Positions 1 to 7,244 of a stretch of 7,244 bases of DNA are shown piece by piece (positions within the stretch are counted from its first letter, which is position 1; each line of letters opens with the position of its first letter). This stretch comes from Pseudomonadota bacterium (GTDB taxonomy: Bacteria > Pseudomonadota > Gammaproteobacteria > Xanthomonadales > Xanthomonadaceae). The notes under the pieces are model-generated. The model was not told the DNA's origin. It saw nothing but the letters and a program-made list of their open reading frames with translations, and ran no database searches. The stretch covers positions 1-7,244 of the forward strand of contig JAFADB010000216.1 of assembly GCA_023425225.1 (NCBI GenBank), in the 5' to 3' direction. The translations under genes and the position numbers were made by a program.

Positions 1-329
1 TGGTGATCGACACCGGCGTGCACCACTACGGCTGGAGCCGCGAGCAGGCGCTGGCCTACCTGCGCGAGCGCACCGCGCTGAGCGAGCACGAGGTCACCAC
101 CGAGGTCGACCGCTACATCTCCTGGCCGGCGCAGGCGCTGAGCTACAAGCTCGGCGAGATCGCCATCGTCCGGTTGCGCGCCGAGGCCGAGCGCGAGCTG
201 GGCGAGCGCTTCGACATCAAGGCCTTCCACGACGCCGTGCTCAGGCAGGGCTCGGTACCGCTGCCGGTGCTGGAGCAGCAGGTGCGCGCGTTCATCGCCG
301 ACGGCAAGCGCGCCGCGGCCGGAACGTAG
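1..329 (+). CDS. DUF885-family protein, C-terminal fragment
   Basis: This is the last 108 complete codons of a gene that begins upstream of the window; the first full codon starts at base 3 and the stop is TAG at 327-329. The GTG at 3 is an internal valine, not a start. The visible protein matches what I remember of the C-terminus of DUF885 proteins: an opening VIDTGVHHYGWSREQAL stretch, then EVDRYISWPAQALSYKLGE, an Arg/Glu-rich helix, FDIKAFHDAVL, and a closing LPVLEQQVRAFI. DUF885 proteins are usually about 600 residues, often exported, and distantly resemble zinc metallopeptidases. The zinc-binding part would lie outside the window, so activity cannot be judged. It is probably unrelated to the metal-efflux genes that follow after a 101-bp gap. 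Confidence 0.8.
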   Translation, partial: VIDTGVHHYGWSREQALAYLRERTALSEHEVTTEVDRYISWPAQALSYKLGEIAIVRLRAEAERELGERFDIKAFHDAVLRQGSVPLPVLEQQVRAFIADGKRAAAGT

Positions 330-353
330 CCGAAAGCTTGAACCGGGGAAATC

Positions 354-377
354 CCTTCTCACGCAAGTGGGAGAAGG
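354..377. repeat. Small inverted repeat after the DUF885 gene
   Basis: CCTTCTC (354-360) is perfectly complementary to GAGAAGG (371-377), with a 10-base centre in which AC (361-362) can also pair with GT (367-368). It lies 25 bp past the DUF885 stop and could end or stabilise that transcript, but no T-run follows, so a standard intrinsic terminator is not supported. Short CCTTCTC...GAGAAGG hairpins are, from memory, common between genes in Xanthomonas genomes; that link is recall, not a search. Confidence 0.5.
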
Positions 378-393
378 AGAATCCAGGCTGCGA

Positions 394-423
394 TTGTGTA
401 ACGGCCGCTGCCACCCCTAGGCT
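394..423 (+). promoter_or_regulatory. Possible promoter for the metal-efflux operon
   Basis: TTGTGT (394-399) and TAGGCT (418-423) form a weak sigma70-like pair with an 18-bp spacer. The -10-like box ends 7 bases before the ATG at 431, so transcription would begin at or next to the start codon, giving a leaderless message. In keeping with this, no convincing Shine-Dalgarno sequence precedes 431. The -35 match is partial and the -10 is poor, so this is a suggestion from spacing. I see no clear dyad for a metal-responsive repressor. Confidence 0.25.
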
Positions 424-430
424 GGGCGCC

Positions 431-799
431 ATGTATCCCCGCCGTGCCCCGTCCGTGACCCCGCTGCTGCGCCTGCTGGCGCTGGCCTTGCTGGTGTTCG
501 GGGTGATGGTGGCGCCGGTGGCCTCCGCCCTCGGCGATGTGCATGCGCTGGCGCATGGCCACGCCGGCGCCCACGGCGCCGAGCCGCACGAGGCCGGCGG
601 CGGCGCGGATGACGATGCCGGCGACCTGCTGCATGCGTTGATGCACAGCGGGCACTGCCACGGCCACGGCGGCGTGCTGCCGATGGCGGCGATGGCCTGG
701 GTGCTGCCGGCCCCGGTGCAGGGCGTGCCGCCGGGCCGGGTCGCGCAATTGCGGAGCCAGCCGCCGGAGAACCTGCTGCGTCCTCCCATCGCGGCCTGA
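431..799 (+). CDS. Small exported His-rich protein, CzcI/CopL-like
   Basis: A 122-residue protein. I chose the ATG at 431 because it starts directly with an export signal: two arginines at 4-5, a hydrophobic core at about 12-30 and a likely cleavage near VASA (30-33). An upstream in-frame ATG at 338 would add 31 polar residues before the signal and is unlikely. The mature part is rich in histidine (38, 42, 44, 48, 53, 68, 72, 75, 77, 79), with a dense HSGHCHGHG cluster at 72-80 including one cysteine, and ends in a Pro-rich PPENLLRPP tail. Small exported His-rich proteins sit first in czcCBA loci (CzcI) and in Xanthomonas copper operons (CopL). From position and composition I infer a periplasmic metal-binding or regulatory role. 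Its stop overlaps an ATG at 799 in the frame of the channel gene. Confidence 0.75.
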   Translation: MYPRRAPSVTPLLRLLALALLVFGVMVAPVASALGDVHALAHGHAGAHGAEPHEAGGGADDDAGDLLHALMHSGHCHGHGGVLPMAAMAWVLPAPVQGVPPGRVAQLRSQPPENLLRPPIAA

Positions 800-844
800 T
801 GCCGTCCGGCCCGGTGCCGGACCCCGCCATCCGAACCGCTTTCT

Positions 845-849
845 GGAGA
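845..849 (+). promoter_or_regulatory. Ribosome binding site fixing the czcC start
   Basis: GGAGA at 845-849 lies six bases before the ATG at 856. It supports 856 rather than the in-frame ATG at 799, whose first 19 codons encode a polar, Pro-rich stretch that would precede the signal peptide. Confidence 0.7.
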
Positions 850-855
850 TTTCAC

Positions 856-2135
856 ATGTGGATGCGTCTGGCAGCACTGGCTGCCTTTGCGCTGGTGCCG
901 TGCGCGTATGCACGCGGCGCCACGCCGGTTGTACCGCTCACCCTGGACGAGGCCATCGCCCGCGTCGCCCGCTCCCATCCCGACCTGCGCGTGGTCGATG
1001 CCCAGCGTCCAGTGTGGGAGGCGCGTGGCGAAGCTGCCGGCCTGCGCCCACCGCTGACGCTCGGGGCCGAAGTGGAGAACGCGCTCGGCAGCGGCGATAG
1101 CCGCGGCTTCGACACCGCCGAGTTCACCGTCACCCTGGCCGGGGTGCTCGAACACGGCGGCAAGCTGGATGCGCGCCGCGCCGTGGCCCAGGCCAACCTC
1201 GATGCGCTGGCGCCGCAGCGCGAGACCGCGCGCCTGGACCTGCTGGCCGAGGTCGCGCGCCGCTACCTGGCGGTGACCGAGGCGCGCCAGCGCCTGGCCA
1301 TCGCCGAGACCGACATCGAGCAGCGCCGCCGCGCCGTCGCCGCCGCGCGGCAGCGGCTGAGGCCGGCGCCTCGCCCGAATCGGTACAGCTGACCGCGCAG
1401 GCCATGCTGGCCCAGGCCGAGCTGGACCGCGACCGCGCCCTGCAACTGGATGCCTCCGCGCGGATGGCGTTGTCGGCGTTGTGGCAGCAGCGCGATCCCG
1501 GCTTCGACGTGGTCACCGGCGATCCGCTGCAACTGCCTGCGCTGCAGGACTTCGCGGTGCTCGCCGAGGAACTGCAGCGCACGCCCGAACTGGCGCTGCT
1601 GGCCGGCGAGCGCCGCATCCGCGAAGCGCAGCTGCAACTGGCGCGCACCCAGGCGCGCGCGGACGTGGATTGGCAACTGGGGGTGCGCAACCTGCGCGAC
1701 AGCGGCGACACCGCGCTGGTGGCCGGCTTCAGCGTGCCGCTGGGCAGTGCGCGCCGGGCCGGGGCGGAGATCCGCGCCGCCGAGGCCGAGCTGGCGCTGA
1801 GCGGAGTGGAGCGCGAATCGCGCGCGCTGCAGCTGTACGCCACCCTGGCCGACGCGCATGGCCGCTACCTGGCCTCGCGGCTGGAGGTGGCGCGGCTGTC
1901 GCGCGACGTGCTGCCGCAGCTGCAGCGCGCCGAGAACGCCGCCGAGAAGGCCTGGCGCGGCGGTGCCATCAGCTACATGGAATGGGCGCAGCTGCAGGCC
2001 ATGCGCATCGAGGCGCGCCAGCGCCAGCTCGAAGCGGCGATCGCCGCGCAGACCGCGCTGATCGAGATCCAGCGCCTCACCGGCCAGAGCATGGTCGCCC
2101 GCCACGACACCGCGTCCACGGAGGACCGCTCATGA
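856..2135 (+). pseudogene. czcC: CzcC-type outer-membrane efflux channel, frameshifted
   Basis: TolC-like outer-membrane channel of a tripartite heavy-metal exporter, expected to trimerise and dock with the CzcB adaptor. Residues 1-19 form a signal peptide ending AYA, followed by PLTLDEAIARVARSHPDLR, the usual start of an outer-membrane efflux protein (OEP) repeat. The second repeat starts around RTPELALLAGERRIREAQL and contains VAGFSVPL, with long Ala/Arg/Glu helices and a LIEIQRLTG ending. The frame breaks near 1359: the first frame reads on to TGA at 1390-1392, whereas from 1359 the next frame reads EAGASPESVQLTAQAM and continues to TGA at 2133-2135. One extra G (CTG GAG instead of CTGAG) restores a single 426-residue protein of normal family length. 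No other damage is visible, so either a sequencing error or a very recent mutation fits. The stop overlaps the czcB start as ATGA. Confidence 0.85.
2120..2125 (+). promoter_or_regulatory. Ribosome binding site of czcB
   Basis: GGAGGA at 2120-2125, inside the last codons of the channel gene, is six bases before the ATG at 2132. It gives the adaptor gene its own strong initiation site, so czcB could be translated even if the upstream frameshift is real. Confidence 0.75.
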
Positions 2136-3136
2136 ACACTTCCGCAATCCGCTGCATGCTGGCCGGCGGCCTGTGCCTGGCGCTGCTGGCGCTGGCCGGC
2201 GGCGGCCGCGGCGACGCCCCCGCGGCCGCCGCCGAGGCCGAGGCCGAGGCCGGCCATGACGATCACGGCGATCACGGCGATCACGAGGAGCAGGGCGGCG
2301 ACGATCACGACGCGGCCCCGGACAGCACCACCATCGCCGCCGCCATGGCCGAGCAGGCCGGCATCCGGGTGGCGCCGGTCGCGGCCGGCACCATCGCCGA
2401 CGAACACGACGTGCAGGGCCTGCTGACGCCGGTCGATGGCCGCGTGGCGCAGGTGACGGCGCGCTTCCCCGGGCCGATCCGTTCGCTGCGCGCCAACGTC
2501 GGCGATCGCGTCGATGCCGGCCAGGTGCTGGCCAGCATCGAGAGCAACCTCAGCCTGACCACCTACAGCGTGCGCGCGCCGATCGGCGGGGTGGTGCTGT
2601 CGCGCCAGGCCCAGGTCGGCGGCGTGGCCGGCGAGGGCACGCCGTTGTTCGAGATCGGCGACCTGTCGAGCTTGTGGGTGGACCTGCACATCTTCGGCAG
2701 GGACACCCAGCACATCACCGCCGGCGTGCCGGTCACGGTGTCGCGGATGACCGATGGCGTCCGCCAGGCCACCACGTTGGAGCGGGTGCTGCCGGGCACG
2801 GCCACCGCCAGCCAGAGCACGGTGGCGCGGGCGATCGTGCGCAACGACGATGGGCAGTGGCGGCCGGGTGCGGCGGTCAAGGCGCGCATCGTGGTGGCCA
2901 GCACGCCGGCCGCGCTGGTGGTGCCGCTGAGTGCGTTGCAGACGATGGAAGGCCGCGAGGTGGTGTTCGTGCGCGACGGCGAGAGCTATGCCGCGCGCGC
3001 GGTGACGCTGGGTGCGCGCGATGCGGTCCAGGTGGAGGTGTTGTCGGGGCTGCGCGCCGGCGAGCAGGTGGTGGTCGAGCAGAGTTATGTGGTCAAGGCC
3101 GATATCGGCAAGGCGGGGGCCAGCCATGAGCATTGA
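2132..3136 (+). CDS. czcB: CzcB-type RND periplasmic adaptor (membrane fusion protein)
   Basis: A 334-residue adaptor linking the CzcA pump to the CzcC channel. The start at 2132 has a GGAGGA site and opens a hydrophobic leader (about 5-25). Residues 35-60 are an Ala/Glu then Asp/His-rich stretch with DHG-DHG-DHE (44-52), a probable metal-binding tail; the protein also ends in SHEH. The core follows: first lipoyl half with GDRVDAGQVLASIES (124-138), second half with APIGGVV (149-155), then beta-barrel and membrane-proximal domains with VPLSAL and LRAGEQVVVEQSYVVKAD. The long alpha-hairpin of drug-efflux adaptors is nearly absent, as is usual for the CzcB group. Oddity: the leader ends LALAG-G, where a lipoprotein would have cysteine; Gly24 is GGC and TGC would restore it. 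The reading frame is complete. The metal cannot be fixed from sequence (Zn/Co/Cd likely, Ni possible). Confidence 0.9.
   Translation: MNTSAIRCMLAGGLCLALLALAGGGRGDAPAAAAEAEAEAGHDDHGDHGDHEEQGGDDHDAAPDSTTIAAAMAEQAGIRVAPVAAGTIADEHDVQGLLTPVDGRVAQVTARFPGPIRSLRANVGDRVDAGQVLASIESNLSLTTYSVRAPIGGVVLSRQAQVGGVAGEGTPLFEIGDLSSLWVDLHIFGRDTQHITAGVPVTVSRMTDGVRQATTLERVLPGTATASQSTVARAIVRNDDGQWRPGAAVKARIVVASTPAALVVPLSALQTMEGREVVFVRDGESYAARAVTLGARDAVQVEVLSGLRAGEQVVVEQSYVVKADIGKAGASHEH
2261..2287 (+). repeat. Three 9-bp repeats coding the DHG metal-binding run
   Basis: Three consecutive 9-bp units begin at 2261, 2270 and 2279. The first two are GATCACGGC and the third GATCACGAG, encoding Asp-His-Gly twice and then Asp-His-Glu in the adaptor's N-terminal tail. 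Just upstream, GAGGCC units encode the Ala/Glu run. Such near-identical units can expand or shrink by slippage, changing the number of metal-binding histidines. Confidence 0.7.
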
Positions 3137-3205
3137 TCGCCTCGCGTGCGTTGCCGCTGCACCCACGGGTTTCCCTTGTGTTGTGACTATGAGAGCAAAG
3201 GCTTT

Positions 3206-3431
3206 CGCTCCTTGCGGAGCGAGTTACTTTTCTTTGCTCGTGCAAAGAAAAGGTAACCAAAAGAAAGCACGCCCTGCCTTCGCGCCCTCCGCGCTGCGCG
3301 CTCCGGGTCCGCTCCGCCGGCGGGAATTCGCGGCAGGGGCATCCTGCCCCTGCCGCGAACGGCGCACATCCATGTGCGCCGCCCCTTCGGGGTTTTACCC
3401 GCCGGCTCCGCCGCTGCGGAAGGGGACCCGG
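3206..3431. repeat. Compound inverted-repeat element
   Basis: Two hairpins lie on the left: CGCTCC/GGAGCG (3206-3211/3216-3221) and GTTACTTTTCTTTGC (3223-3237) against GCAAAGAAAAGGTAAC (3242-3257), the latter with one extra base. A nested block follows. Its outer arms are CCGGGTCC/GGACCCGG (3303-3310/3424-3431), its middle arms CCGGCGGG/CCCGCCGG (3317-3324/3398-3405). Inside are a perfect 15-bp hairpin (3327-3341/3345-3359, 3-base loop), a 9-bp hairpin (3360-3368/3373-3381) and CCCC/GGGG (3382-3385/3389-3392). I recall the TTACTTTTCTTTGC...GCAAAGAAAAG motif from multicopy intergenic repeats of Xanthomonas and relatives. No transposase is present and I found no target duplication, so if mobile it moves through an outside enzyme. 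Confidence 0.75.
3382..3396 (+). terminator. Weak terminator-like hairpin in the repeat element
   Basis: CCCC (3382-3385), a TTC loop, GGGG (3389-3392), then four T (3393-3396). The layout is that of an intrinsic terminator reading toward czcA, but the stem is only four pairs and the T-run short, so at most partial termination is expected. GGG (3390-3392) can pair instead with CCC at 3398-3400, and the larger outer arms may compete with both. Confidence 0.25.
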
Positions 3432-3476
3432 AAAGTCAAAAGCCAGAGCAACAGCAACAGCCCGGTGACCCTGCGC

Positions 3477-3482
3477 GGAGGA
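3477..3482 (+). promoter_or_regulatory. Ribosome binding site of czcA
   Basis: GGAGGA at 3477-3482 is seven bases before the ATG at 3490 and fixes that start. It lies outside the repeat element, so translation of czcA is not directly blocked by it. Confidence 0.75.
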
Positions 3483-3489
3483 TGCCCCC

Positions 3490-6684
<3,195 letters not shown>

Positions 6685-6688
6685 GGCG

Positions 6689-6760
6689 ATGAGCGCGAGT
6701 TGCGGCCACGGCCAGGACCCCCCTGGTCGTGGCCATGGCCATGGCCGTGCCAGCCGGTAA
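6689..6760 (+). CDS. Possible 23-residue His/Gly-rich peptide
   Basis: An ATG four bases after the czcA stop opens 23 codons ending in TAA at 6758-6760: MSASCGHGQD, then PPGRGHGHGRASR. The peptide has three histidines and a cysteine near the N-terminus. Its composition recalls the His-rich N-termini of CzcD-type cation diffusion facilitators, which often neighbour czc genes, so it may be the stump of a lost gene. It could also be a real micro-peptide translated by coupling to czcA, or chance: GGCCATGGCC-like palindromes here would give Gly-His codons anyway. The only ribosome-binding sequence is a poor GGATGAGG at the czcA end. Low confidence. Confidence 0.25.
   Translation: MSASCGHGQDPPGRGHGHGRASR
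6704..6734 (+). terminator. Long hairpin just after czcA, possible operon end
   Basis: Bases 6704-6716 pair with 6722-6734 over 13 positions around a 5-base ACCCC loop, with a single G-T pair at 6711/6727. It begins 20 bp after the czcA stop, where an operon end is expected. There is no T-run, so it may be a 3' stability structure or a factor-dependent end rather than a classic terminator. It lies inside the tiny ORF listed separately. Confidence 0.45.
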
Positions 6761-6764
6761 GTGC

Positions 6765-6793
6765 TTGCGGCACAAGGAAAAGCCCGGCATAAT
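6765..6793 (+). promoter_or_regulatory. Sigma70-type promoter for rpmB
   Basis: TTGCGG (6765-6770) and CATAAT (6788-6793) are separated by exactly 17 bp, the best promoter match in the window and the expected strength for a ribosomal protein gene. Transcription should start near 6800, leaving a leader of about 215 nt before the rpmB ATG. It lies after the czcA hairpin, so rpmB is probably transcribed independently of the efflux operon. Confidence 0.6.
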
Positions 6794-6830
6794 GCGCGGC
6801 TCGCTGTGCCCGGACCCGTTCCGGTGGCGG

Positions 6831-6989
6831 TGCGGAAGCGCGAACTCCGCAGCGGCCTTTTCCCAGCGTAAGTGATTGATTCCCAACGTCGCGCGATGGC
6901 CGCAGGGCCGTCGGGGCCGCCGTCTTCCTGGCTAAGGAGGGCAACAACCGTTTGCGGATCCATCCGCAAGAGCCTGGCCATCCATGGCC
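6831..6989 (+). promoter_or_regulatory. Structured rpmB leader
   Basis: Several hairpins follow one another in the predicted 5' leader: TGCGGA/TCCGCA (6831-6836/6846-6851); CTTCCT against AGGAGG (6924-6929/6935-6940, one G-U pair), which hides a near-perfect Shine-Dalgarno sequence, TAAGGAGG at 6933-6940; TTGCGGA/TCCGCAA (6952-6958/6963-6969); and GGCCA/TGGCC (6976-6980/6985-6989). The last two share the same ATCCAT centre. No start codon stands at the right distance from the hidden site. Many ribosomal protein operons are controlled through their leaders; whether this one is remains inference. Confidence 0.4.
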
Positions 6990-7005
6990 GGACTTCCAAC
7001 TTACC

Positions 7006-7010
7006 GAGGT
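7006..7010 (+). promoter_or_regulatory. Ribosome binding site of rpmB
   Basis: GAGGT at 7006-7010 is five bases before the ATG at 7016. It is weaker than the TAAGGAGG sequence 75 bases upstream, but it is the one placed to start rpmB. Confidence 0.6.
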
Positions 7011-7015
7011 GCGCA

Positions 7016-7244
7016 ATGTCCCGCGTATGCCAAGTTTCCGGCAAGCGTGTGCAGACGGGCAACAACGTCTCCCACGCCAACAACAAGACCCGCCGTCGCT
7101 TCCTGCCCAACCTGCATGAGCGCCGCTTCTGGGTCGCCAGCGAGAACCGCTGGGTCAAGCTGAAGGTTTCCGCGCATGCACTGCGCACCATCGACAAGAA
7201 CGGCATCGATTCCGTTCTGGCTGAGCTGCGTGCGCGCGGCGAAA
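7016..7244 (+). CDS. rpmB: 50S ribosomal protein L28 (3' end outside window)
   Basis: L28 of the large ribosomal subunit. From ATG at 7016, 76 codons are visible, reading MSRVCQVSGKRVQTGNNVSH, then NNKTRRRFLPNLHERRFW, and near the end GIDSVLAELRARGE. This closely follows E. coli L28 (78 residues), so only about two codons and the stop are missing. A single cysteine (C5) is present; the zinc-ribbon form of L28 has paired CxxC motifs, so this is the zinc-independent type. In most Proteobacteria rpmG (L33) follows directly, and I expect it just beyond the window. It is a core gene with its own promoter, so the end of the efflux locus adjoins conserved chromosome here. Confidence 0.97.
   Translation, partial: MSRVCQVSGKRVQTGNNVSHANNKTRRRFLPNLHERRFWVASENRWVKLKVSAHALRTIDKNGIDSVLAELRARGE

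Larger units (their letters stand above)
3137..3489. other. 353-bp gap between czcB and czcA
   Basis: No convincing gene is present. Open frames on both strands here run out of czcB or into czcA in the wrong frame and have no initiation site of their own. The stretch holds about 70 bp of unremarkable sequence, a compound inverted-repeat element (about 3206-3431), a short run of AGCAAC-like units (3446-3461), and the czcA ribosome binding site. Genes of czcCBA operons usually abut or overlap, so a gap of this size inside the operon is unusual. I could not identify a confident promoter for czcA in it. Confidence 0.7.
6685..7015. other. 331-bp gap between czcA and rpmB
   Basis: It contains a possible 23-codon ORF, an imperfect 13-bp hairpin, a sigma70-like promoter and a leader of about 215 nt with several hairpins, each listed separately. 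No ordinary-sized gene or tRNA is visible on either strand. The antisense open frame crossing this gap continues over all of czcA and is a composition artefact. Confidence 0.65.

Noticed and set aside
799..855. ATG at 799 as the czcC start, overlapping the previous stop
   Set aside because: It would place 19 polar, Pro-rich residues before a clear signal peptide. GGAGA at 845-849 points to 856.
292..1155. Minus-strand ORFs over the small His-rich gene and czcC
   Set aside because: They are Ala/Arg/His-rich shadows of the + strand genes without initiation signals or family resemblance.
1481..2131. Upstream extension of the czcB frame to 1481
   Set aside because: It overlaps the CzcC coding sequence and reads as Ala/Arg/Gly low complexity. 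The ATG at 2132 has a good ribosome binding site and a leader sequence.
3206..3431. CRISPR array or complete insertion sequence
   Set aside because: The paired arms differ from each other and have no regular spacers. There is no transposase and no target-site duplication was found.
6952..7100. TTG at 6952 as a leader-peptide start served by TAAGGAGG
   Set aside because: The spacing is 11 bases, the frame runs into rpmB out of phase, and the peptide has no recognisable features.

Overview
The window comes from a high-GC gammaproteobacterium of the Xanthomonadaceae, most likely Xanthomonas or a close relative. The grounds are a ribosomal protein L28 reading close to the Xanthomonas form as I remember it, the codon and GC bias, and an intergenic repeat of a type I associate with this family. 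No database search was possible.

Layout, all genes on the + strand: (1) 1-329, C-terminal end of a DUF885-family protein cut by the window edge; (2) 330-430, a short gap with a small hairpin and a possible promoter; (3) 431-6684, a heavy-metal efflux locus: a small exported His-rich protein (CzcI/CopL-like, 431-799), a CzcC-type outer-membrane channel (856-2135) broken by one apparent 1-base deletion, a CzcB-type periplasmic adaptor (2132-3136) whose expected lipobox cysteine reads glycine, a 353-bp gap filled mainly by a compound of nested inverted repeats (about 3206-3431), and a full-length CzcA-type RND pump (3490-6684); (4) 6685-7015, a 331-bp gap with a possible 23-codon His/Gly ORF, a long hairpin, a good sigma70-type promoter and a structured leader; (5) 7016-7244, rpmB (L28), cut by the window edge just before its expected end.

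CzcC, CzcB and CzcA would form one envelope-spanning complex that exports divalent cations (Zn/Co/Cd, perhaps Ni) using the proton gradient. CzcA keeps the three acidic residues of its fourth membrane helix at D402, D408 and E415. The adaptor and the small leader protein both carry exposed histidine clusters suited to holding periplasmic metal. No metal regulator lies in the window.

The basic system is a known one and I see no wholly new system. The points worth a second look are local: two single-base anomalies (czcC frameshift, czcB lipobox), a repeat separating czcB from czcA, a possible leaderless promoter for the small His-rich gene, a possible tiny His-rich ORF after czcA, and an elaborate rpmB leader with a sequestered Shine-Dalgarno sequence and twin hairpins.
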